The translations under genes and the position numbers were made by a program. The notes below the pieces were generated by a model. That model was not told the DNA's origin. It did no database searches and worked only from the letters and a program-made list of their open reading frames with translations. DNA of 7,845 bases, from contig JAFGNG010000009.1 of assembly GCA_016927125.1 (NCBI GenBank), positions 1 to 7,845 on the forward strand, read 5' to 3'. Shown in pieces: positions 1 through 5,912 of this stretch (position 1 is its first letter; each line of letters begins with the position of its first letter). The DNA is from Planctomycetota bacterium (GTDB taxonomy: Bacteria; Planctomycetota; SZUA-567; JAFGNG01).

Positions 1-1
1 C

Positions 2-91
2 AAAGAAGCGATTGACGATTTCATGTCATCCTTTGCCGCCGAAATTGTTATTGAGGAAAAGCAAGACAACCAGGCCAAGCCTGAAGATTAG
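2..91 (+). CDS. C-terminal fragment of an unidentified protein
   Basis: An open frame runs from the window edge to a TAG at 89-91 and gives the last 29 residues of a protein that begins outside the window. The tail reads KEAIDDFMSSFAAEIVIEEK and then a polar end rich in Gln, Asn, Lys, Asp and Glu. That looks like an amphipathic helix followed by a disordered acidic tail. No family can be recognised from so little. The gene has the same orientation as the sulfate-activation genes and ends 85 bp before the nucleotidase start, so it could be cotranscribed with them. The frame is preferred because the other two plus-strand frames give no sensible end here, but a 29-codon piece is weak evidence on its own. 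Confidence 0.5.
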   Translation, partial: KEAIDDFMSSFAAEIVIEEKQDNQAKPED

Positions 92-176
92 TTGCCAGGC
101 AGTTTAAACAACCAGGACGTTTCAACGGTGGCCAGGCCTCTTCCCCCGCGAAGCGCTGACGGAATAATTGCTCAAC

Positions 177-1181
177 ATGATGACTCCATCCAATTCTTAC
201 CAGATTGAATCTGCCCGCGCCATGAAGGCCCTGCTCAAAGCCGCGGACTTCTGCCAGGCCGTGCAGGCGGATTTTACCGGCGAGAGCCAGATTGATAAAA
301 AAGATAAAAGCCCGGTTACCGTCGCGGATTATGGTGTCCAGGCCATTCTTGGCCGCGCTCTCGGCGAGGCTTTCCCGGCGGACAGCATGATTGCCGAGGA
401 ACACTCGCAGGAGTTGCTGGCCGCCAAGGGGGAGGGCCTCTGCAAACGTCTTCTCGGGATCTGGAAAAGCTGCCTCGGCGAAGAGCCCGGCCTTGCTGAT
501 CTGGCGGCGTGGATTGACTGGGGCGCGGGAAATCCTGCCGGGCGCCAGTGGGTGCTTGACCCGGTGGACGGCACCAAAGGCTTTCTGCGCGCAGAGCAGT
601 ATGCCCTTGCCCTGTCACTGCTGGTCGACGGGATTATCGAACTGGGCTTCTTGGTCTGTCCGAACCTGGTTTGGAAAGACGGCAAGCGGGGATGCATCTT
701 CCATGCCCGCAGAGGCGCCGGCGCCAGCCTGGCCTGGTTGGGAGAGCCGGAAGAAACCGAAGTCATAACGGTATCTGCCGAAGCTGCCGGCTCCGAGCTG
801 GTGCTGGTCGAGAGCTTCGAGTCCGGACATTGCAATCATGCCTTGCAGGATACCTTGCGCCGGAAACTCGGGATTTCCCGTGCAGCACTTCGCATGGACA
901 GCCAGGCAAAGTACGGCGTGGTCGCACGGGGAATGGCCTCGGCCTACTTGCGCCTGCCCTCGCCGGAGACCCCGGATTATCGCGAAAAGATCTGGGACCA
1001 TGCCGCCGGGGCGCTGCTGGTCGAGGAAGCCGGGGGGCGGGTGACCGATATCTACGGCCAGGCCTTGGATTTTACCCTGGGTGAACGCCTCCTGCAGAAC
1101 CAGGGTATTGTCGCCACCAATGGCGCTTGCCACAATCTGGTTATCGACGCGATTGCCGAATCCCTGGGGAGTACCCCTTAG
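177..1181 (+). CDS. cysQ: 3'(2'),5'-bisphosphate nucleotidase, HAL2/CysQ type
   Basis: This enzyme is predicted to hydrolyse 3'-phosphoadenosine 5'-phosphate (PAP) to AMP and phosphate, and possibly PAPS to APS, clearing the product inhibitor of PAPS-using enzymes. It belongs to the lithium-sensitive, Mg-dependent inositol-phosphatase superfamily. Counted from the ATG at 177 (334 aa), the visible signatures are KSPVTVADY (44-52), the acidic AEEH (73-76), the metal-binding motif DPVDGTKGF (128-136) and the C-terminal WDHAAGALLVEEAGG (273-287). The length and the spacer before DPVDGTKGF fit HAL2/SAL1-like enzymes better than the shorter E. coli CysQ (about 246 aa, from memory). The start is uncertain. 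In-frame choices are TTG 168, ATG 177 and ATG 180. The only SD-like bases (GGA, 161-163) sit about 13 nt before ATG 177, and family alignment favours 177 or 180. It lies 103 bp upstream of cysD in the same direction, which supports a sulfur-activation role over inositol phosphatase activity. Confidence 0.9.
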   Translation: MMTPSNSYQIESARAMKALLKAADFCQAVQADFTGESQIDKKDKSPVTVADYGVQAILGRALGEAFPADSMIAEEHSQELLAAKGEGLCKRLLGIWKSCLGEEPGLADLAAWIDWGAGNPAGRQWVLDPVDGTKGFLRAEQYALALSLLVDGIIELGFLVCPNLVWKDGKRGCIFHARRGAGASLAWLGEPEETEVITVSAEAAGSELVLVESFESGHCNHALQDTLRRKLGISRAALRMDSQAKYGVVARGMASAYLRLPSPETPDYREKIWDHAAGALLVEEAGGRVTDIYGQALDFTLGERLLQNQGIVATNGACHNLVIDAIAESLGSTP

Positions 1182-1185
1182 AGAG

Positions 1186-1248
1186 AAAAATTTATCATTA
1201 ACAAGAGGCTGGACTTCACCTTCGCGATGCAGTTAAAATCTTATCATT
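1186..1248. repeat. AT-rich direct repeat upstream of cysD
   Basis: The gap between the nucleotidase and cysD (1182-1284) is markedly AT-richer than the genes around it. It holds two similar 14-mers, AAAAATTTATCATT (1186-1199) and AAAATCTTATCATT (1235-1248). They match at 12 of 14 positions, share an exact TTATCATT core and are offset by 49 bp. This could be a pair of protein-binding sites controlling cysDNC, or chance in AT-rich DNA. A TAGAAT at 1258-1263 resembles a -10 box, but no convincing -35 lies at the right distance, so I do not call a promoter. Confidence 0.3.
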
Positions 1249-1272
1249 GCCATGAATTAGAATGGTCACTGT

Positions 1273-1277
1273 GGGGA
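1273..1277 (+). promoter_or_regulatory. Ribosome binding site that fixes the TTG start of cysD
   Basis: GGGGA lies 7 nt before TTG 1285. The frame is closed upstream by a TAG at 1258-1260 with no ATG or GTG between, and the first in-frame ATG inside the gene (1378) would delete the conserved N-terminus QLEAESIHILREV. The TTG is therefore the only sensible start. Confidence 0.7.
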
Positions 1278-1284
1278 TATAACC

Positions 1285-2190
1285 TTGATTAAGTATACGC
1301 AGAATAATCTTGAGCAGCTCGAAGCGGAGAGCATCCATATCCTGCGCGAGGTAGTTGCTGAATTTGAAAACCCCGTGATGCTGTATTCGGTGGGCAAGGA
1401 TTCCTCGGTCATGCTCCGCCTGGCGCAAAAGGCATTCTTCCCGGGTCCGATTCCCTTCAAGCTCCTGCACGTGGACACCACCTTCAAGTTCAAGGAGATG
1501 TACGAGTTCCGTGACCGCATGGTCAAGGAGGTAGGCGCGCGGCTCGAGATTTTTACCCTCCAGGAAGGGCTTGACCAAGGTGCGAATCCCCTTGATTGGG
1601 GCACGCAGAAGTGCTGCGCCGTCATGAAGACCCAGGCCCTGCTCGAGGCGTTGCGGCAGGGGGAATACGATGCCGCCATCGGCGGCGCGCGCCGGGATGA
1701 AGAGAAATCCCGCGCCAAGGAGCGGGTCTTCTCCTTCCGCGACCAGCACGGGCAGTGGGACCCCAAGCGCCAGCGCCCCGAACTCTGGAACCTCTATAAC
1801 GCCCGCCATAACCCGGGCGAGTCAATTCGCATCTTCCCGCTCTCCAACTGGACCGAGTTGGATGTCTGGCATTATATCCTGCGGGAGAAGATCCCGGTGG
1901 TGCCGCTCTACTTCGCCCGGGAACGCCCCGTAATCGAGCGCGATGGCATGCTGATCCTGGATGATGACCGGTTCCGGCTCCTGCCGGGCGAAGCGGCGCA
2001 GATGCTCAAGTGTCGCTTCCGCAGCCTTGGGTGTGTGCCCTGCACCGGGGCGATCCGCTCCGATGTCGATTCCCTCGAGGGAATCATTGAGGAATTGGTC
2101 TCAGTCCGCAATTCCGAGCGGGCCACCCGCACAATTGACCATGATGTGGAGGGCTCGATGGAAGATAAGAAACGGGAGGGGTATTTCTAA
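1285..2190 (+). CDS. cysD: Sulfate adenylyltransferase subunit 2 (ATP sulfurylase small subunit CysD)
   Basis: CysD is the catalytic adenylyltransferase of the two-subunit bacterial ATP sulfurylase. It makes APS and pyrophosphate from ATP and sulfate, driven by GTP hydrolysis in CysN. The 301-aa length matches the family (E. coli about 302). Visible signatures are the PP-loop YSVGKDSSVM (34-43), LLHVDT (60-65), GGARRDEEKSRAKER (133-147), the WDPKRQRPELW block (158-168), FPLSNWTELDVW (184-195) and the terminal GSMEDKKREGYF. Translation starts at TTG with a good SD. The next gene begins 1 nt after its stop, so the pair is translationally coupled. Oddity: Cys110-Cys111 sit in KCCAVMKT where E. 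coli has HTDIMKT, and Cys250 and Cys253 sit in LGCVPCTGAI where E. coli has LGCWPLTGAV (E. coli residues from memory). A CC plus CxxC set recalls the [4Fe-4S] ligands of APS reductase. The CysD-specific blocks and the partner gene still make CysD the secure assignment. Confidence 0.97.
   Translation: MIKYTQNNLEQLEAESIHILREVVAEFENPVMLYSVGKDSSVMLRLAQKAFFPGPIPFKLLHVDTTFKFKEMYEFRDRMVKEVGARLEIFTLQEGLDQGANPLDWGTQKCCAVMKTQALLEALRQGEYDAAIGGARRDEEKSRAKERVFSFRDQHGQWDPKRQRPELWNLYNARHNPGESIRIFPLSNWTELDVWHYILREKIPVVPLYFARERPVIERDGMLILDDDRFRLLPGEAAQMLKCRFRSLGCVPCTGAIRSDVDSLEGIIEELVSVRNSERATRTIDHDVEGSMEDKKREGYF
2174..2181 (+). promoter_or_regulatory. Ribosome binding site of cysNC inside the end of cysD
   Basis: The purine-rich GGGAGGGG lies within the last codons of cysD and ends 10 nt before ATG 2192. 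It selects ATG 2192 over the in-frame ATG at 2201 (19 nt away) and supports translational coupling across the TAA at 2188-2190. Confidence 0.65.
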
Positions 2191-2191
2191 G

Positions 2192-4105
2192 ATGACCATT
2201 ATGTCTTTCCTTGATCAAGAACTGGAAAAAGATCTGCTGCGCTTTACCCTGGCCGGCAGCGTCGATGACGGCAAGTCCACCCTGATCGGCCGCCTGTTGC
2301 ATGACGCCCAGGGGGTTTACGAAGACCAGGTCGCCTCGATCCGGCAGGCTACCGCCAAGCGCGGCGGCGGGGAAAATGAGATCGACTTCGCGCTTCTCAC
2401 CGATGGCCTCAAGGCCGAGCGCGAGCAGGGCATTACCATCGATGTTGCTTACCGCTACTTTGCCACCGCCAAGCGCAAGTTCATCATCGCCGATACCCCC
2501 GGCCACGTGCAATATACCCGCAACATGGCGACCGGCGCCTCCACCGCCAACCTGGCAATCATTTTGATCGATGCTTCTCTCGGTGTCCTCACCCAGTCCC
2601 GGCGCCACGGCTTTATTGCCTCTCTCCTGGGGATCAACCATATTATTGTAGCGGTCAACAAGATGGACCTGGTCGACTACGACGAGCAGGTCTTTGACAG
2701 GATCAAGAAGGACTATACCGACTTTGTCGCGCGCGTCGCCATGCGCGATTTAACCTTTATCCCGGTTAGCGCCTTGAAGGGCGATAACGTGGTCGAGCGC
2801 AGCGATCTGATGCCGTGGTACCAGGGCGCGCCCCTCCTGGAGCAGCTTGAATCCGTACATATCGCCAGCGACCGCAACCTGGTGGATCTGCGCTTCCCGG
2901 TGCAGTTTGTGCAGCGGCCGAACGCTGACTTTCGCGGCTATGCCGGGACCGTGGCCTCGGGTGTGGTCCGTGTCGGTGATGAAGTGATGGCGCTTCCTTC
3001 CCGCCAGAAGACCAGGGTCAAGAGTATTGTCACCTTTGACGGGGAATTGGAGCAGGCCTTCTCCGGCCAGGCCGTGACCGTCACCCTGGAAGACGAGATC
3101 GATCTCAGCCGTGGCGAGATGCTGATCCATCCGAACAACCGCCCGCGCGAGCAGCAGCGCCTAGAAACCATGCTGGTCTGGATGAGCGAGAAGCCCGCGG
3201 TCAAAGGCGTACAGTGCATGGTCCAGCATACCAGCCGGATAGTCCCCTGCCGGCTAACTGACGTCAAGTATGTCATGGATATGGATACCCTGCACCGCAA
3301 GACCGAGCAGACCCTGCAGTTGAATGATATCGCGCGGGTAGTGCTGGATGTCAACCGCCCGCTCTTTGTTGATTCCTACGAGAAAAACCGCAATACCGGC
3401 GCGCTTATCCTGATCGACCGCCTGACCAATGAAACCATCGCCGCCGGCATGATTATTGAACGCGAACCCGCCAAGCATCCCGAAGGCATTGTCAAGGTGG
3501 ATGTCAAGGCACGCAACCTTACTACCCATCGCGGCGAGGTAACCACTGCGCAAAGGCAGGAACTCCTCAAGCAGAAGGGCGCGGTCATCTGGCTGACCGG
3601 CCTTTCCGGCTGCGGCAAGTCCTCGCTGGCTTTCGCGCTGGAGAAGAGGTTAATCCAGGACGGGCACCTCGCGTATGTGCTTGACGGCGATAATGTCCGG
3701 CAGGGGCTCAACGCCGATCTCGGCTTCTCGCCGGAAGACCGGGCGGAGAATATCCGCCGCATCGGCGAAACCTCGGCGCTCATGGCCGACCTGGGCGCCA
3801 TTACCATTGCCGCCTTTATTTCACCCTACCGTAGCGACCGCGACCAGGCCCGGCTGGCCGCTCCCGAAGGGGGCTTCTTTGAAATCCATCTCGATGTTTC
3901 GCTTGCGGAATGCGAACGCCGGGATCCCAAGGGTTTGTACCGGAAAGCGCGCGCGGGAGAAATTCCGGACTTTACCGGCATCGATGCCCCTTACGAGGCT
4001 CCGGAGAATCCCGAGTTGGTGCTGCCCGCGGAAGAGATTACGGTAGAGGAAGAGGTTGACCGGGTGATTGCCTTGCTGCGCAAGCACGGCGTCCTGTTGG
4101 ATTAA
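2192..4105 (+). CDS. cysNC: Bifunctional CysN/CysC: sulfate adenylyltransferase GTPase subunit fused to APS kinase
   Basis: This 637-aa fusion of the NodQ/CysNC type has two parts. The N-terminal part (about 1-440) is the EF-Tu-like GTPase that drives CysD. It shows P-loop GSVDDGKST (22-30), the switch I region EREQGITID (76-84), DTPGH (101-105), NKMD (156-159) and VSALKGDNV (192-200), followed by two beta-barrel domains. The C-terminal part (about 460-637) is APS kinase, which phosphorylates APS at the 3' position to PAPS. It shows P-loop GLSGCGKSS (470-478), DGDNVRQGLNADLGFS (498-513), EDRAENIRRIGE (515-526), and FISPYR (542-547) with Ser544 at the place of the phospho-acceptor Ser of E. 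coli CysC. The reading frame is open for 77 codons upstream of ATG 2192, but that stretch overlaps cysD in another frame and has no CysN homology. The start is fixed by the RBS and by the 1-nt gap after cysD. The product, PAPS, serves either sulfate reduction or sulfotransferases, and neither kind of enzyme is seen nearby. Confidence 0.97.
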   Translation: MTIMSFLDQELEKDLLRFTLAGSVDDGKSTLIGRLLHDAQGVYEDQVASIRQATAKRGGGENEIDFALLTDGLKAEREQGITIDVAYRYFATAKRKFIIADTPGHVQYTRNMATGASTANLAIILIDASLGVLTQSRRHGFIASLLGINHIIVAVNKMDLVDYDEQVFDRIKKDYTDFVARVAMRDLTFIPVSALKGDNVVERSDLMPWYQGAPLLEQLESVHIASDRNLVDLRFPVQFVQRPNADFRGYAGTVASGVVRVGDEVMALPSRQKTRVKSIVTFDGELEQAFSGQAVTVTLEDEIDLSRGEMLIHPNNRPREQQRLETMLVWMSEKPAVKGVQCMVQHTSRIVPCRLTDVKYVMDMDTLHRKTEQTLQLNDIARVVLDVNRPLFVDSYEKNRNTGALILIDRLTNETIAAGMIIEREPAKHPEGIVKVDVKARNLTTHRGEVTTAQRQELLKQKGAVIWLTGLSGCGKSSLAFALEKRLIQDGHLAYVLDGDNVRQGLNADLGFSPEDRAENIRRIGETSALMADLGAITIAAFISPYRSDRDQARLAAPEGGFFEIHLDVSLAECERRDPKGLYRKARAGEIPDFTGIDAPYEAPENPELVLPAEEITVEEEVDRVIALLRKHGVLLD

Positions 4106-4122
4106 TCCTATCTAAACAAGAC

Positions 4123-5775
4123 CTACTTGGTTGCCGTTGCCGGCCAGGCAAGCGGGAAGGCCTTGCTGGTATATGCCTGGTTGGCACAGATCACATTCAA
4201 GTACACATCCTTACTGGTCAAATCTTCTTCCTCCAGGGTAACTTCAGCGGTAGCATTCCCTCGCTCATAGAATTTCCACTGGAAGGCACCCGAGTCCAGT
4301 TGCATGGTCTTGGAGGCATTGTTGCTGATATTCAGGACCGGCCCGTCGGGAGCCATCCCCACTTTGCTGAGATTCTGGTTAACGTGGTTTTTTTCCACGG
4401 GGATAAAGGTCAGGTGGCTGGGACTGGCAAGCACAGTGTATTCCATGGGCAGCGCCTTGTGCAGCTCGACAGCGATGCGCTTGAGGAAGATTTGCAGGGA
4501 TTCTCCGGACTGGAAGGAAAAGGCCATTGCCTGAGAGGGGTCGCCGATGAAAAAGGCCATGCTTTCTTCATAGTGCGGCTCAAAGACGTTGCGGACAAAC
4601 TTCCCATTTTGCCAGAGCTCCACCCGCAGGATCCGGGCATCTGGTGCGGTTGCCTTAACCAGGTACTTGCCAGGTTCCTTTTCCTCCAGTTCGGGAAGGT
4701 GGGCGAAGGGTGCTGTCATCGGGTCGCCCACCAAGACCGCGTATAAAAGATCCATTATATTAAAAGCATAAGCCTCGCCCGCGGTGAAGCCGGAGCCATA
4801 ATAAACCACACAACTCAAGCCCATATGGCGACTGGGGATGCTGGTCGGCTCGAAGACTGTGCCGTAGGTCATGGACGCGCCGTTATGGATATAATCCAGC
4901 ACCGACATCTGGCCGGACTCCTGGTCATAAAGCTTGCCACCATAGGAGGTCAGATGATCACCGATCGCCCCGGGCAGCAGGCGGTTGCCTTTGAAGCGCA
5001 CATACGTACAGCCGGTGAAGTAACCCAGGATGTCATTCTTGTCGAAGAGCTTGGAGCCGGGTTGGCTCTTTACCGGAATCCCCTTGCGCTGGGCAATCCT
5101 GACAACTCCGGGAATCTGCTCCTTGCGCGCGCTGCGGGCACCATCGCCTTCCAGCAGGTAAAAAGTGCCCTTGGGAAAGGTGCTGTCCGCGCCGACACTG
5201 CGATCGATCATGGCCGTGATATCGGTATAATCCCAGCCCGCCAGGTAGAAGAGCATGGGAGTTGGCTGGGAGGGCAGTTCATGGGAATAGCAGTACCCGG
5301 TATCCCGGGCATAGGTGGGATTGAGAGGGGGGTCTTTTTCTTCTCCCACAATCAGCGACATGGTGAGCCCGGAACGCCAGGGAGCGCGCTTCTTCTGCCG
5401 GATCCGGAAGGGGATTCCCTTCGTAAAGACAATGGCGTGGATACGGCCCTTCAGGCCAGGCTCCTCCAGCTTGCTCTTGATTGGCTGCTCAATCATCTCG
5501 ACATAATTACGATAATCAATGTCATCGCGCGAAAGGCAGACCTCTTCATTAATGGTTAATTTTTCTGGAATATCCAGCAGGATAAAATTCGAACGGGGGA
5601 TTTGCCTGGCCTGCATGTAGTAGAGCGCGATCCTCAGCGATTCTTTATCATTGCGGTTGGCAGCGACCAGCACGTTGACCGAACTGATCCCGGCCCGGGC
5701 GGGGGCGGTGCAAAACCCCAGGCAGAAAACGGCGACAAGTATAAAGCAACATAATGCTCGGTTGGTTGAAACCAT
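4123..5775 (-). CDS. Exported protein of the TIGR03790 type, function unknown
   Basis: This is a 550-aa protein with a clear signal peptide: a short basic start, the hydrophobic stretch CFILVAVFCLGF (10-21), and a probable cleavage site after ARA (26-28). The region at about 33-75 carries VNVLVAANRNDKESLRIALYY, then an R-x-IP (57-60) pattern. With VFTKGIPFRI (116-125), GAIGDHLTSYGG (269-280), NGASMTYGTVFEP (298-310) and VGDPMTAPF (349-357), this matches my memory of TIGR03790. That family is uncharacterised and reported only in genomes with PEP-CTERM sorting signals. The order of Gly-rich segments and a late GDP motif resembles caspase-fold C25 (gingipain-like) peptidases, but I cannot identify a catalytic His/Cys pair. 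Residues 361-550 look like one or two beta-sandwich domains. No C-terminal PEP-CTERM anchor is present, so secretion to the periplasm or outside is expected. An AAAGGA (5785-5790) 9 nt upstream supports ATG 5775. It sits 126 bp downstream of the GT4 gene and converges on cysNC. Confidence 0.8.
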   Translation of the reverse strand: MVSTNRALCCFILVAVFCLGFCTAPARAGISSVNVLVAANRNDKESLRIALYYMQARQIPRSNFILLDIPEKLTINEEVCLSRDDIDYRNYVEMIEQPIKSKLEEPGLKGRIHAIVFTKGIPFRIRQKKRAPWRSGLTMSLIVGEEKDPPLNPTYARDTGYCYSHELPSQPTPMLFYLAGWDYTDITAMIDRSVGADSTFPKGTFYLLEGDGARSARKEQIPGVVRIAQRKGIPVKSQPGSKLFDKNDILGYFTGCTYVRFKGNRLLPGAIGDHLTSYGGKLYDQESGQMSVLDYIHNGASMTYGTVFEPTSIPSRHMGLSCVVYYGSGFTAGEAYAFNIMDLLYAVLVGDPMTAPFAHLPELEEKEPGKYLVKATAPDARILRVELWQNGKFVRNVFEPHYEESMAFFIGDPSQAMAFSFQSGESLQIFLKRIAVELHKALPMEYTVLASPSHLTFIPVEKNHVNQNLSKVGMAPDGPVLNISNNASKTMQLDSGAFQWKFYERGNATAEVTLEEEDLTSKDVYLNVICANQAYTSKAFPLAWPATATK

Positions 5776-5833
5776 CTACGGGGATCCTTTCCCTATCAGA
5801 TTCTGCCAGATCGGCACGGAGTTAGGATAGAGG

Positions 5834-5862
5834 TTGCAATGCAAAAGCCTCATCACTTGATG
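5834..5862. promoter_or_regulatory. Two adjacent short palindromes upstream of the TIGR03790-type gene
   Basis: The 126-bp gap 5776-5901 contains TTGCAATGCAA (5834-5844, 5-bp arms around one base) and CATCACTTGATG (5851-5862, 5-bp arms around two bases). They lie 59 to 87 bp before the start at 5775, where an operator could sit. I see no good sigma-70 promoter next to them. They may be chance palindromes. Confidence 0.25.
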
Positions 5863-5893
5863 TCACCACTACTGGCGGGTTCCCTCGTTAAAA

Positions 5894-5912
5894 CCTCCCT
5901 CTTAACTGGAGG
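5894..5912 (-). terminator. Possible weak terminator at the end of the GT4 gene
   Basis: Read on the minus strand, CCTCC (5912-5908) and GGAGG (5898-5894) can pair around a 9-nt loop that contains the TAA of the glycosyltransferase gene. The hairpin is followed by TTTTAACG. The stem is only 5 bp and the U-run is short, so termination would be partial at best. The GGAGG could instead simply be a purine-rich run. Confidence 0.25.

Noticed and set aside
71..83. CAGGC-CAA-GCCTG hairpin near the end of the first partial gene
   Set aside because: It is a 5-bp stem inside coding sequence with no T-run after it, so it is not a credible terminator.
615..1133. Minus-strand open frame (172 codons) across the nucleotidase gene
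   Set aside because: It is antisense to a gene with all expected catalytic motifs and has no recognisable motif of its own.
1258..1263. TAGAAT as a -10 box for cysD
   Set aside because: No acceptable -35 hexamer lies 16 to 18 bp upstream, and the TAG is also the in-frame stop before cysD. The match is probably chance.
1612..2043. Reading the CysD gene as an APS/PAPS reductase (CysH) or a DndC-like protein because of its cysteines
   Set aside because: The GGARRDEEKSRAKER and WDPKRQRPELW blocks, the KKREGYF terminus, the 301-aa length and the coupled cysNC gene are all specific to CysD.
1961..2191. 77-codon N-terminal extension of CysNC
   Set aside because: The extension is an alternative frame of the conserved cysD 3' end, its sequence is low-quality Arg/Ser/Pro-rich, and a strong RBS precedes ATG 2192 exactly where CysN homology starts.
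4825..5559. Long plus-strand open frame (244 codons) antisense to the TIGR03790-type gene
   Set aside because: It lies wholly inside a gene with a signal peptide and recognisable family motifs. Its translation has no recognisable domain, and no ribosome binding site is evident. It looks like a codon-bias shadow.
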